Assembly: GCA_036872755.1 (NCBI GenBank)
Contig: JAVHNS010000018.1
Coordinates: 744,001-808,000, forward strand
Direction of reading: 5' to 3'
Source: Orbilia blumenaviensis
Lineage: Eukaryota; Ascomycota; Orbiliomycetes; Orbiliales; Orbiliaceae
Length of the DNA: 64,000 nt
The position numbers were made by a program, and so were the translations under genes. The notes below the pieces were generated by a model. The model made no database searches. It had not been told where the DNA came from and saw only the letters and a list, made by a program, of their open reading frames with translations. Shown one piece after another: positions 12,112 through 25,235 of this stretch. Positions within the stretch are counted from its first letter, which is position 1; every line of letters starts with the position of its first letter.

Positions 12112-13449
12112 GTTCGTTCAATCCAAGATTTACTTCTTTTCGATTGAACGGAATGAAATGATATCCTCTGGAAGGAAATTCAATGTTATCGCATTGAATA
12201 GAAGACAACAGTGATAGATAACTGATGGGTGGATAATAGAGATTGGAAGGAAAGGTAGAGAGGAAAAGGAGGACGATAAGAAAACCACGGACATGGCCGC
12301 CATATTAAATAGACCGTTCATATCATAGTATAAAATATCGCATGCACAGACACACCACAGTCTTCCCCCTTCTCCCCTTCCCTCTCTCTCTTCAGCCGTG
12401 CAAAACAAAATAGGATCAGTACAGTGGGAAATGGCCGACGGAAGAACCCAGTACACTGCACTGCTCACGAGCTCACATATTGACAGAAACATCAATTACC
12501 ACACGCATTGACAGAAAAGAGAAAAAAAAAGAGAGAGACCACTGGCGCCTGATCGCTGGCAGGGCTATACTGCAAGCCCGCCCCCCATATTCTGTAACCG
12601 ATCTGTACTATCCGCTCGACTCCACAGTCTCTCGAGCTCTCATGCATAATCCAAACTTTCAAAATTCGCAAACGTGCGTCTTTTTGGCCAAAAACCAGGT
12701 CGGATCAGGACAGGTCGTGTGAGCCCAGCCCAGCCCGCGGAATTAACATCCAATTAACCTGCTCATGCGAGGTAAATGCGAAGCAGAGAAGAAGAAAGAA
12801 GAAAAACAAGACTTGTCTTGACGTGTCACCATCCAGAACGAAGAAAAAGCTTGAGCGGCCAGGGACATGAGAAAGGTACATCGCCAAGGGGGGCTTAGAC
12901 GAACACCATCACCCCTGGACATTAATGTTATATTCGATTGGATCCAAGAAACCTTAATCCGTCGATATAATACCCCATCTTTCATTAATTTTGCAGGCGC
13001 CTTTGCCAAGAGTCGAGCTAGAAGGTTTGGTCACAGCTTTTTTCTCGAGCTGGTGGAAATACGCGAGTGCAGACCAAACTTAAACTTCTGATTTGACTCG
13101 AATCGATCGATTCTATTCGATGGAAATGCTGCTGGACCCCTGGTTGTGGTGGTCGTGGTTGGTTTCAGTTGCATTCAAACATCCAAACGTGGGGCGATAA
13201 TCAGCTATTAGCTCGGACCCACCTTTGCTTAACCTTAAACCTTAACACCACCAAACACCATCCCTCCCTCACCCGCCCACTCACCAACTCGCTGGCCCAT
13301 TCCATTGCCAACGTCATGATAGCTCCATTTCGAACGATAATATATCAAACTCGAAGATAAGATACTGAAGTAGCAGTAGTAGTAGCGGTAGTACCTTCTT
13401 AGGATCTGAAGAAGAGGAGGTAGTGGCTGAAGTATCATATAAAAAGACG
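12112..13449. promoter_or_regulatory. divergent intergenic region between bestrophin-like gene and Med4
   Basis: Must hold both promoters. Pyrimidine-rich near 12360-12395 and at 13250-13290. No canonical TATA box is clear at either start. The frames inside have no coding character. Confidence 0.5.
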
Positions 13450-14546
13450 ATGGACGCCGTGCTGAAGAAGTCGCTCGACGCGATCGAGGTTTCACTCGCT
13501 TCCCTCATCGACTCAGTCGCCAACGACGATCCCTCAGCCGACGCAGCAGCCGCCCTGGTCGCCGCAGACGACGACCTCTCCTCCAGTCTCGAGCAACGTA
13601 CGGTACACACCCCTCCCATCCTACTCCCCTTATCTACCATCTGAGTAGGCATAAAAACAACAATTATTACGACAGGATCAATATAAATGCTAATCAATGC
13701 GATGTGATGAACTGATCAACAGTGGTGATCCACCAAACCAACCACCAACGCCTCCTCCACCTCCGCGCCCTCTCCTCCGCCTTAGACTCCGAGCTCTCCA
13801 CCCTCCTCACAACCCTCTCCCACGCCCGCACAGAGCTACAATCCGCCCCTACAACCGTCTTCCCCGCTAACGCCCGTCCCGTTGAATACGACGCTTTACT
13901 CTCCTACGCCACAAAGATCTCGAAGTTCACGCGACCACCGACACATCTCAGATCACAGCCTGCTCCGCCTCCACCTACTGGTACTTATGACGCCGCTGCT
14001 ACGCAAACTACCGGTGATGCTGCCGCCGCTGGTAGCAGTACTCAACAGGCTGGATCGTCAACCGCCTTAGTCCTAAAATCCGACATAAACGGCAACAACA
14101 ATAATATTAACACAGCCACAAGTGGCGGTGCAAACCCACCTAATACAACCACCGCCGAACCAACAACAGGAAACGCAGCAACCCGCCCAACAGCAGAAGA
14201 TATAGCGATGCTAGACCCAACCGCCGGAATGCCGTTCGTCCCCTGGCCGACCGAGGAGATCATGAAACGCGGTATCTTAGCGAATATGGGATCGCTAGAG
14301 GCTATGGCTGATGCTGCTGCTAACGCTGCTCCTCCGGAGGCTGCACAGAATGCAGATAATACGGCGGCGGTGGCGGCGGCGACGACGGCACAGACAGCAG
14401 CACCTGCTGGCGGAGAAAGACAGGTTATGTCGGAGGCGGATAAGGAGAGGGCGAGGGAGGAGGCGGCTAGGCGCGAAGCTGAGCGGAGACAGAAGGAACA
14501 AGAGGTTTTTCAGACATTGGATCTGTATGTTTCGGACTCGGACTAG
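13450..14546 (+). CDS. med4: Mediator complex subunit 4 (Med4), two exons
   Basis: Exons 13450-13597 and 13723-14546 give 323 residues. The ATG at 13450 (MDAVLKKSLDAIEVSLASLID) begins the typical N-terminal coiled coil. The junction C|TG rebuilds LEQLVIHQTNHQRLLHLRAL, after which come the Med4 helices and the signature LLSYATKISKFTRPP. The rest is low complexity (Thr, Asn, Ala-rich), with a conserved-looking island MPFVPWPTEEIMKRGILANMG and a charged EAARREAERRQKEQEV helix before the end VSDSD. Med4 is an essential Middle-module subunit of Mediator, linking activators to RNA polymerase II. Identification rests mainly on the signature and gene length. Confidence 0.88.
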
Positions 14547-16975
14547 CCTGTCGATACATTGTTTTAAGAGCCTGGGTATCCATAGTGTCCCATTTTAGAA
14601 GACTTATGATGTATTAATATTACTACTATTACTATTAACATGGAAAACTCACACGGTGTCCTAATATAAGGCCACGGCCACTTCCATAGCTACACTGCAG
14701 CACTAAGTAGCCTATCTGTTCTTCTACCAATGTGTTATACACGCATATGCGGTGTGCTTCCTGTCCCATCTAGGACATCCATAAGAGACCTGTATTTGAG
14801 GTTTCTTTATTCTACAACTCGGATCCGTAAAGGCTGGGTGGGCAATGCTACTATCCGACTTTTTACTCATATTATCTAGGATTATACTACATTATGGTCT
14901 GGAAGCGGTTATTCGTGTGAACTCTATAGAAGAATTGCATATATTTACTCTAGGTTTTTCCCGCTTTTATGGTTAATACGCGGGTTTTAGTATACTACGA
15001 GAGTAGGTTTTGGTATGGGATAGGTGTGAAGGGCAGAGGATACCATAAAAGTCAAAGAAGAGTCTACAATAACTCCGTTATAGCCTAGTCTCGTATCGTA
15101 TACTCCAAGACTAGTTATAGCTCACATTCTAAGAAGTGAAAGATCCACTGCGACCTCTTCACTGAAATAAACAACGCACAAAATACCACACATTATACCA
15201 AAACAAGCTAGCTCGCCCAATCAAGCACTAGCTTCGAGCAGACAGCCAATCACCTAATTCGATTAAACTCCTAGCGATCCAATGCATTTGCGTTCACGAG
15301 ATTGATTTAGAATTATTAGATGGCCGTAGTTCTCTAGACACCAGACACCAGACGCCAGATTCAATTCCATTGCTTGTGTTTGCTGATACAGTTGGAACTT
15401 GTCCAAATGTGCTGTTTGTTACCTCCATTCGTGCTTGTAACACAATACACTGTGCTACCCAAAGAGATTGGAAAATACTTAATTAAAAAAAAAAAAAAAA
15501 TAGCAAGAACCGCCCTAACGGAGCTCGCGGAGCAGAGCATGGAGACAGGAGAGTGAAATCCCAGAAACCTCCTAGCAAGTGCCTTCAGATCTACCCATAA
15601 CGACACTGGACATCATGATAAAAACCCTAAACTCCCCATCATAGGCGCCACAGCGGTATCACAGACGTTGTCTCTGGTGCAAACACACTAGCATTGCCAA
15701 CCAATTGCAACCCACAAGCCTTGCAAGCTCATACAACAGTTCGAAAAAATCAATACTAATTAGCACCACCAAGGTCGATCCAACCCCTAATAAGTAGATG
15801 AAGTTTCAATAAAACCGCTTGTGCCCGAACGCACCCCGTCAAGCAAGGGTCCACAATTAGGAGACGAACCGTCGGCAGACCAAGCCCGACAGGCTCGGAT
15901 AATAGTATTTGAACTTAGATGCATGCGTGTTCGAAGCCAATGTTCGGCGATGGTTACTAAATTTGGTATCTCTACCCGTCTCACAGTGCCCTATTAGATT
16001 GTGATTACTCATTGCTAGTTGTTAGAACATGGACCTCCAGCTTTGCCAGACCTTGACCCCGCCTGTGCTGGCTGCTATGGTAGCTATTCTAATGCAACAC
16101 CGGCTGATCCCGTCTATCGGGAACTATGGGTGTGAGCGCTGTTAATGATTAGAAGGAGCTCTATTGCTAACTATAGCCCGCCCCAACCGACGGTGAGATA
16201 ACGACTTTGACGGCCACCATGGGGGGCATAATACGGGATTATGCAGGTACAATACAACCAACGCCTTTTAATTGTCTCCTAGCAGTCAAAAGATGCCCAA
16301 CAGTACGACAGAACATTTCATATACTATACTGAACGAACTCTTTAATTGCTATATCACATCAGAGAGATTGTACTCCACCTTTTGTAGGATGACGAGCAT
16401 ATGTGCTTCGTTATTCTATCTCACAGGTCACAAAGTACTATACAGAAGCGATCCTAAACGAAAATATATTTATTCCCAAAGATATCTAGATGCTTCTGAG
16501 TTAGGGGTCGTGTTCGAAGTTTAATATTCGTGCGACGTTGTATACAGTAAACCAACAATTCAGCTTTTTTTCTTTCTGACCCTGTCCCTGACGACTCCGC
16601 TGACTCTTCTAGTGACAATTGTACCGGCGGTGTACATGGGCCGGCAATTGATGCTTAGAAGCTTGTGCTTATGTATAGGCAGTCATAAAATACGACCCCT
16701 TCCTCGAAAACTGCCTTCTACACTTCTTCCTCCTTCTCCTCACCACAACCTCTCAGCACACACCACTTTCTATCTATTACAGACCTCTTTTTTTTCTTCT
16801 CTCAAAAACTACCTCTTACTCTATTTTTTCTCCTCCGGTATACTCTTAAAAATTTTATCCCCCCTTATTTATAAAGTCTATCTATCTATCCAACCATCTA
16901 CACTTTCGTTCTCCCCTCCCCCTTTTTTCCATTCACTTCCTCTTTCCATTACGGCCCCCAAACCATCCAGACATC
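14547..16975. other. 2.4 kb AT-rich spacer
   Basis: No supported gene. Frames at 15360-15600 and 16207-16524 have no coding-like codon use or recognisable motifs. A 15-base A run lies near 15486. From 16690 it turns strongly CT-rich, which looks like the promoter and leader of the small gene at 17059. Confidence 0.5.
16690..16975 (+). promoter_or_regulatory. CT-rich promoter/leader region upstream of small Thr-rich gene
   Basis: Long pyrimidine-rich stretch (CTTCCTCCTTCTCC, then CTCCCCTCCCCC) on the plus strand before the first ATGs at 16976 and 17059. CT-rich leaders are typical of well-expressed filamentous-fungal genes. The ATG at 16976 opens a separate frame and would act as an upstream ORF if transcription starts before it. 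Confidence 0.4.
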
Positions 16976-17058
16976 ATGGCACCCACCCACATCCAAAAAT
17001 CCAGTATCAATACTAACACCTCCAAAATGTCCCTAAAGAAAGAGAAAGAAAATACAAA

Positions 17059-17289
17059 ATGGCCGAGGCTATCCCACCTGCAAGAAACCTCACCACTACC
17101 ACTACCACTACCACTACTACCACCACTACAACCTCAATAACCACCAACCCGCAAACTTTAGCCCCCACAGAACAGAACGTAGACAAAAAGACAACCAAGG
17201 ATCTTGACTACAACATTAACAGGTGGAAGAACGCCTCTGACATGGTGGACCCCTTTAACCCGCTCCACCTGCAATGCTCTAGAGATTAA
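17059..17289 (+). CDS. small Thr-rich protein, possible readthrough or nonsense-truncated
   Basis: 76 residues: MAEAIPPARN, then a run of 14 Thr, then TTNPQTLAPTEQ and a charged tail DLDYNINRWKNASDMVDPF followed by NPLHLQCSRD. No signal peptide. It lies behind a CT-rich leader. The striking feature is what follows: after the TAA at 17287-17289 the same frame stays open to a TGA at 17353-17355 with coding-like, C/G-ending codons (VDPPAAAYAILDNPVVDLLT). Either the stop is a recent nonsense change, it is read through, or the similarity to coding sequence is chance. I do not recognise the family; cellular role unknown. Confidence 0.45.
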   Translation: MAEAIPPARNLTTTTTTTTTTTTTTSITTNPQTLAPTEQNVDKKTTKDLDYNINRWKNASDMVDPFNPLHLQCSRD

Positions 17290-17355
17290 GTCGACCCTCC
17301 AGCGGCCGCTTATGCTATTCTCGATAACCCGGTGGTCGACCTGCTCACCTCTTGA

Positions 17356-18117
17356 TCAAAAAAAGCTTGAGATCGGTCGGTCGGGAAGATAGTATGCAGC
17401 TCCCCTTGAGCTCTGCCGCCGCGAGTATATATATAAGTAATCGGAGGTTTTACGTCACCTCAGCCTCAGCCTTCTACGATGTTACACAGCTACTACGTCG
17501 ACAGCCAACGTGGACTCACCACCACCAGAGTGCACCACAAAAACCATCGATTCTCCAGGCTTTAATATAATAGCCTCGTCTATATCCTTATCCATTTATT
17601 TGCCTTCTTATCTCTCTTTTTTTCTTTTTTTCTTTCTTTTTCTTTCTTATTTTCTTTCTTATTTTCCTTCTTATTTTCTTTTCATCTTCCCCCAGCCATC
17701 CACAGTCTAGTCTAGCACGGGAAACAAAACCGCCTTCTCCCGACACTTTTCCCCCGCGAATATCGAACCCCCATGCGCTCTATTCAATATAAACTCAATG
17801 AAGTTTTTACGTGTATGTGCCTTTTTCGTACCTCCTGTATCTAAAGAAACCATAGTTTATATAAGTAGTTTAGTTCAGTTATAGCCAGCCCCTACTCAAT
17901 CAATCAATAAACACCATCATCTCTCTCACACACACATGCAACATCCAAAAAGACTAACAGACCCAACCAATCTTCAAGAATCGAAAAATGAATATAAAAT
18001 ATCTATTACTAACATTACAAAATCCTCTAACCAAAAAAGCTATATTAAAAAAACCAATACTCTCAAATAAAAAAATCCCGCACCTTCAAAACCAAACAGC
18101 ATATAAATATAAAATAT
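17356..18117. other. spacer between small Thr-rich gene and PDR transporter 3' end
   Basis: T-rich low-complexity sequence (TTTCTTTTT and TTTTCTTTC units) at 17608-17690, then AT-rich sequence that should hold the 3' UTRs of both convergent genes. No gene seen. Confidence 0.5.
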
Positions 18118-21100
18118 TTAGAAAACGCGATCATTAGTCTTCTTCTTCTCAAGCGGACACTCATCCTTATCCGTCAAAAACCTCCTCCCAACCCTCCTCC
18201 CATCCCTCAACCTCCTCAACGCAACCTTAACACTCCTCTTCTTCGCCTCGGGGCTCTTCCAAACCTTTACCCTCAACAGGTAATAAAACACCACGGTAGC
18301 AAGGATATTAAACCCCACAAAAGCCCACACGATCCCAAAGTTCCTCCAACGGTGGGCGTATTCGATACCGCTCGCGCCCAGGAATTGGTCGGAGACTTGG
18401 ATGCTGCAGTATCTGCATTCCGTGGTGGAGTTTTGGTCGTCCTGTTGGAGGTAGCCCGGTGCGCCGGCGCTGAAATATGGTGCGAGGTATGAGGCGCAGG
18501 TTTCGCCGGAAGGTGGGGGGAAGATGGCGAGTTCTTCGGTTGCGCAGGTGATTTTACGGTTGTGCATTGATGCACCGGCCATGCCGCCGACGAGGTATGT
18601 GAGTGGTGAGACGCGGTACATGAAAATCCAGAAACCGGGGAGTGTGTCAGGAGGTGCGATGACACCGTTGAATGTCAAAGTCAGGGAAAACATCAATGTA
18701 GCTAATGTTCCCGCAGTAGCGGCGTCTGGAAGACCGGCGACGAGCATCTGGGCGAATGTGCTGGCGAAGATGAAGAACTGAACCAAATAGAGGAGGACGA
18801 GGATGACGACTTCGGCGGGGTTGTGTCGGCCAAAGACTGGCCAGTACCAGGACGCCCAGACGAGGACTCCGAGAAGGATCTGGTAGGGGATCTCGACCAC
18901 GATCTGGGCGATGATGAAGGCGATCCAGGAGTACGCCTTCGACGGGCGCTCACGGACCTCATACAGCGACCGCTGGATCACGAACCGCGGCATAATCTAT
19001 AACCCCACTCGTTAGCATCCCGATATCAAAAAGGTATAAGAACGAAGAAGTAACCTACCTGCTGAACGATAGTACTGAAGATAGACATGATCATGAACAC
19101 AGCAAATATAAGACTCTGCGTCCCCGCCTGCGAGCTCTTCGGAATATAAAACGAAAACCCAATAAACAGCGCCGACGCCACTAATCAATCACACATAATC
19201 AGCATCTCCAACATCATAAAATAAAGAGAAGGAGAAGGGGATATAAAAACTCACCACCCAACAACAACTTCCCATAAATATACGACGGCGTCCTCCAATA
19301 CTGCTGAAAGACCCTAACGGTAACATACCACACCTGCTGTCCCAACGGCATCGCAAACTCCCTGGACCCTCCAGACTCCTTCGGCGCCTGTCCCATCATC
19401 GACTCATGAATCCTATCCAATTCAGTCTGAACATCCTTCGCCTGCTGACTACCCTTCCAAACCGCAGGCCAATCCTTCCCGCCTCCATTAATAATCTCAA
19501 GCATATACTCAGCCGGATTCTCATCTCCACTACACTTCCTAGCCCCGTTACCCTCGAAGTATTCAAGAAGTGTGTGGGAATTCTGTCCAATATCTCCAAA
19601 ATAAACCGTCTTCCCACCCCTCGCCAGAAACAAGAGTCTATCAAACTCCTGAAACAGAATAGCAGAAGGCTGATGAATAGTCGACAGAACAGCCTGTCCG
19701 GAATCCGCCAACTTCCTCAAAAAGTTAACAATACTCCACGAACTCTGCGAATCCAGCCCAGAAGTCGGCTCATCCAAAAACAGCAGCAAATCCGGCTTCG
19801 CAGCGAGTTCAACCCCGATGGTAAGCAACTTCCTCTGCTCCACATTCAACCCTTCACCAGGATTGCCCACCACCGCCTCAGCAAAATCCTCCATCCCAAG
19901 CATCTTAATCACATCTTCAACATGCGCATGCTTCTCCTCAACACTAACGCCCTCAGGTTGTCGCAATACCGCTGAAAACCTAAGACTCTCCCTGACAGTC
20001 GCCGTCTCAAGATGTAAATCCTGCTGTTGAACATACCCTGTGCTTCGCTGGAAACTGGCTGCGAGTGGTTTTCCGTTAACAAGCATATCCCCCGTGAGGA
20101 CTCCGATCTTCATCCTTTGAGCGAGACAATCCAACAGCGTCGTCTTTCCTGCGCCAGAAACACCCATTAACGCGGTTAGAGTTCCAGGCTTAACCCACCC
20201 GGAAACCCCATCCAACAACCTCCTCTTCTCATTGGCAACCATGATATCCAACGTCACATCTCTCCACGTAAACACATCAGTCTGCTCCGCCAGCACCACT
20301 TTATCATCCTTGCCACCTGAAACCTCACCCTGAACACTCCCACCGCTCCCTTCCTCATCATCCCCCTTCAAAGCCGGTGCGTGACCCCTCCTATAAACCA
20401 AAAACTCCGCAGACCCACCGCTCTTAGAATTCCACTCCGTAGCCGCAAAGTATGTAACCCAAAAGAATATCAAGAAAGCGACCACGATCCCAAAATTCCT
20501 CCACAGGTGGGAATAGCTATATTCAAAGCTCGTAGAGGCCCAGGCTTCACCGCTAACAACCCTACTACCGGGCGTAGCACCTGCGACCGCACATGCAAAG
20601 TTATCACCGGTTCCGTATGGTGGTATGAGATTTGCGCATTCGTAAACAAGTCCATGAACTTCATTCACCAGTAGAGCTTCGTAGGCGTATCGAATCGGGT
20701 TGATGTATGAGATCCAAAAGAACCATTTATGCTGATAAGGCGGCGTGATCGTATAACCCGTGTATATAACGATAGCGAGCACCAAAATACCCGCCAAAGC
20801 CATCGCCTGAGAAATCGTCTTCGTTGCGGCAGCCATCGTCCGGAAGATAGCACTCATAGCCAGGGTCGTGATGAAACTGAACAGGAAGAAGATGAAAAAC
20901 TTGGATGCTTCGTAGGAGAGACCACCGAGGAAGTAGATGACCAGATTGAACGCTACCGCTGCACAGAACTTGACGGGGATATCGGACACGATACCCGCCG
21001 CAGCTTCAGTCCATGGATGGTAGAACGCGTAGCTATTATGCTTATGCACGATAGGCCGCTGGTCGTATAACAGGTTAATCTCGGTGATAGACCCTAGCGC

Positions 21101-22819
21101 ATTCAACAGGATTGCAAAGAACAGAAGACCAGTCTTTGAAAAGAAACTAGCAGTCGACAACGGTGCCCCGTAAAAGATACTACCAATGATAAGTGCCATG
21201 ACAACATTTCCAATGACTTGGGTAACCGTCGACGCCAGATCCATCCACATGCGCTGATACGCCCGTTTCGTGCACAATCCGATCTGCATCGCAATAGACA
21301 GCGTGTATGGGGACTCAGGACGAACATGATCCGCCTGAGCCAACTTCCTGGCTTCGCGGAGATCGCCGTATGTCTGCTCGCCGCTATGAACAGCCTCCCA
21401 GTCGTCCATATCTCTTATCAACCGCCTCCTGTCCGCGCTGGCCATCCAGTAGGTTTCGAATTCCTCAGGCGTACGGGGCACTTTATTCTCATACCCGGGT
21501 CTGGCCTTCCGTTCGCTCGGGTTGGTAACACTGGTTAGGAAATCACCAGTGGTCTGACGAACGGGACACTCCCACCCCATCTCTTCAAAGTACGCCTTCG
21601 CGCGTTCCGTCCTCCCAAAGAATATCTGTCGTCCCTTGTACAGCACCACGACTTTATCAAAGAGGTCATAGATACTCTGACTGGCCTGGTATATAGCCAC
21701 CGCCTGAGTAACCCCAAAATATGATGCAGCGCCCTTAAGACTCCTCACGAACTCAAGGGCAGTCGCGGAATCCAATCCTCGGGAGGAATTATCCCACGCG
21801 GCAATAGGCGCCCCTGCCAACGCCATCTCCGCAAGACTAACCCTCTTCCTCTCACCACCGCTGACACCGCGTACAAAATCATTTCCGACCTTCGTATTCT
21901 TCGTATGCGACAGACCGAGGACGGACATAATAATCCCAGTCATCATCTTGGCGTATTCATCCCTTCCGAAGCCTTCAACACGAGCGCTGGGGGTCCTCGC
22001 CGCGGCGGCGAACTCCAGCGTCTGCTGAACCGTAAGATGTGGAAAATGTTGGTCTTGTTCCTGGTTATACACCGCCTCTCCTCTAAACTCCTTCAGGAAC
22101 GTCTTGCGGTCAAGACCATTGTACTTCACCACCGTCTGGTCAGATATTTTCAACCCATGATCCTCTCCACAGATAGTCTTAAGGAAAGTAGAACAACCCG
22201 ACCCCGGTCTCCCCAGCACAATCAACATCTCCCCTTCCTCAACCAATCCATCGAAATTCCTCAAGATAACCTTCTCCCTCCCCGCCGTCTTCCCTCCTCT
22301 AAAACTTGCCAATACAGCAGACAACACGGTCTCCTGATACTGTATCTCGGCACCAACCCCGGAAACATTAAGATCTTTAAACATAAACCCACACCGTGAA
22401 TGCTTCAACCCTTCCTGCTCAAGACTGCGAATAAACCGCTTGATGAACAGGTTTCTATCAAACGTGGGATTTTCGGGGTTCAATCTAGGGTCGTCGTAGG
22501 TGACACCACTGACGGTGCCGACTGTATCCACCCTTTTCAGACCGTGGCCGGGTTCATGAGGACGTCCGGCGCGAGACTGGACGCGTGAGATCTGGCGGAT
22601 GATGCGGTCGAGGTCTTCGTCGTCTTCCGGGTTGTTTTGTTCGGGCCATTGGCTGTATCTTTCCGAGCGGGGGGATGTGGGTGATGTAGGCGCTATTTCG
22701 ATGTGTTTTTCTTCCGCTGCTGCTGATGATGATGCAGCATGGGATGTGGTGGTGGCTATGGTGGTGCCTGTTGTGGGTGGGGACTCCAGTCCTGGAGTGT
22801 GGTGTTTTGTGGTCGCCAT
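18118..22819 (-). CDS. PDR-type full-size ABC transporter (ABCG), three exons
   Basis: Exons 22819-19255, 19180-19059 and 18996-18118 give 1521 residues, normal for fungal PDR pumps. The ATG at 22819 ([10 protein letters not shown]) is preferred; the frame is open upstream but would add an implausible hydrophobic leader. Reverse order NBD-TMD-NBD-TMD: first Walker A is the PDR-type [13 protein letters not shown] (Cys in place of Lys, about residue 203), signature [14 protein letters not shown] (about 316), degenerate Walker [13 protein letters not shown]; second Walker [14 protein letters not shown] (about 885), atypical signature [14 protein letters not shown] (about 989), Walker [15 protein letters not shown]. 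This alternation of degenerate motifs is characteristic of the family. Role: plasma-membrane efflux of hydrophobic compounds, possibly azoles or host metabolites; substrate unknown. The 3' part ends [10 protein letters not shown]. Confidence 0.97.
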
Positions 22820-24179
22820 TATTATGTAATTTATAGTTGTGTTACTATCGTCGACGTCTATACCGTAAAATATAAAAGCTAGAAGAATTGAAGAAGAAGA
22901 AGAAAATATGGCAAGTAAAATAAAATAAATTAAATTAAAAACATAGATCGGAAGAAAAATAGAGGCCACTTAAATATACTCTCTCTCTTTCTCTCTCTCT
23001 CCTTATCACGGGAAGTATAGAAATAAAAATAAAAATAAAAAAAAAGGGAGGGAGGGAGATAGAGACAAAGAGGTATACCGCCAATTATTTATCACCGCAG
23101 CCAGCGAGCGAGGCCAGCAACGTGATTACACGTTAATTCCTCCCTTTTTTACATCCTTTTCCTTCCGGAACGGACTCCAAGTGGAGTTTAGCTAATAAGC
23201 AAAAAGTATCTCAAGTAGTATCTACAGTACGTACAAGCTTACACGTTACAAAAACGTTTCGTGCAGAGAGGGAAGGATATGCACGGTGTGGTAAGTGCGA
23301 ATGTGTGGTATTTTCGCATTAGGAAATGGTTCATTGACCAATCCGGACCCCCCGTTCTAATCCAGGTTTTTTTTGTTCCCGGCTCCCCAGCATTCCGAAT
23401 ACTATACTTTACTTCATCCTTCGCATTCACAAAAAGGAAAAAAAAAAAACATCAAATCGGAACAATAAAAAAAGAAACATAAGGCAGATATAGTATATAC
23501 TAAAATTCAGGGGGAAAAGAAAGGAATATCACAACGTCTCATCTTCTCGGATGTCAATGGGAATAGATAGATCTCGGAAGCGTCCCCTCCCGAATTCGTC
23601 ACACCCAAACCCGCCCGGGATCCCTCCCCTCCGAAAGCGAAAAAAAACCTAACGAGCCAATACATGCCTAGATAATCATAATCTACGAAAGAGAAAGGAA
23701 ACAAAAAAATGCAGCCTATCCTGAACGCGGGTAGGTAATACCTAGTTACTCATCATGTACTGCCTGCATCGTCATCGTCCTTGGCATTTTTTCTCGGAGA
23801 ACCCGCAACATTTATCCTCCGAATCTCCGATATCTCCCAACCGACTACCTACATGTACCTAGGTAGGTACTACCTAGTCAGCTTTTAAACTTTCCGTTAA
23901 GGTAAAAATCAATCTAGAACACTCTATGTACTCCTCCTCCTTTAGCTCAGCCCTGATGATATGACGACAGCATATGTTACGCCAGGCCCGGCTCAGGTCT
24001 ATACCGCATAAGTTACTGGGTAGCCAATTGGTGTTCTATGAGATCCTCGGATTCGGTTGCTTCCGAGCTCATACCCATAGCTTTATGTAGTACATTAGGT
24101 AGTTAGGGCTTTCGTATTTCCCTCCCGTATACCGAGTTACTAGCTAAGGCGAATAACCCCCCCCCTTGCAATTACCATG

Positions 24180-24240
24180 AAAAAAAAAAAATAAAAAAAA
24201 TAAAATAAAATAAAATAAAAGAATCCAAAAATAAAAACAA
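24180..24240. repeat. A-rich (AAAAT)n tract
   Basis: Poly-A followed by AAAAT units and then AAAATAAAAA. Simple low-complexity sequence. Confidence 0.8.
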
Positions 24241-24612
24241 GCTTCTATCAGGCCGGTAGCACCCAGACTTTCCCTCCGTCGGTGTAATTCCCCTCCCCCA
24301 TCGACTAGTCCAGCCTACGTTCTACTAGCGTACTTGAGTAGGTACTTGTAACATTGAGAAAATGACACAATCAATCTCACCGCCATTCAATTCAATTCAG
24401 TTCAGTCGGAATGATTCCATGTACTTCTGTCTAACGTACATTACATTCACATTTCACATCAATTCACAATCAGAATGCCCGATCCGAATACACAGCCACT
24501 ATAGCACTTTTTTGTAACCTACTAGGTAGCTACCTAGCTAGCTGACTAACTAACTAACTAACCAGCTCGTTCTTTCGTTCGGCATCTCCCACTTCCATGT
24601 TTCCTTCTCTCC

Positions 24613-24636
24613 AGCTCTCTCTCTCTCTCTCTCTCC
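24613..24636. repeat. (CT)n microsatellite
   Basis: Ten or so uninterrupted CT units in the transporter's upstream region. Confidence 0.85.
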
Positions 24637-25235
24637 CACTTTTATGCAATCCCGCATGTAGTTACCGATAACTTAACTTAGCTCAACTTAACATAAGGAC
24701 ATACCTACCGTACCTAAAAACTTCCCATGCAATTGCACACAATCAATCAATCTCGAATCTTCCTGCCCCCCCCTAACTATGCATCATGCATACTTACATA
24801 TATATAACCCCCCCTCCAATCCAAAGAAATAATGCAGCTACAAAACAGGAATCTCTACGCTAGCTAGCTATCCCATACAAAAGAAAAAGCCCATTAAGAC
24901 CCCCCTAACGTACAGAACACAGACACTCCACATTACATCCCATCCCATCCAATCCAATCCCATCCACTTCATTAAAAAGAAAATAAAAGAAAGAAAAAAA
25001 GGGCACCTATAAGATCATAAAACTAAGTAGTTAAAACGAAATGAAATGGAATGGAAACATAAAAAGATATAAATATAAAACGCCATGAGCAATGCAGCCG
25101 CCCCCCTTCCCTTATATAAAAGAAAAAAAAACCAAGAAAAAAGAATTCACTAACGAATTCAAACCAGTACCCACAGTCGAGGGGAAAAAAAAGACCAGTC
25201 GAGCCTAGTCGAGTCGAACAGGCAAAAGATAATCA

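Larger units (their letters stand above)
22820..25235. other. 2.4 kb spacer: PDR transporter promoter and histidine kinase 3' side
   Basis: Long upstream region of the transporter with no supported gene. It contains AAAAT/AAAT-rich tracts (22915-22950, 23025-23045, 24180-24240), a CT microsatellite (24613-24636), TAAC tandems (24543-24561) and a cluster of CCTAGGTA-like palindromic words (about 23730-24550). The short frames are not coding-like. Confidence 0.5.

Noticed and set aside
16207..16524. 105-residue plus-strand frame
   Set aside because: AT-ending codons, no motif, no good start; lies in AT-rich spacer.
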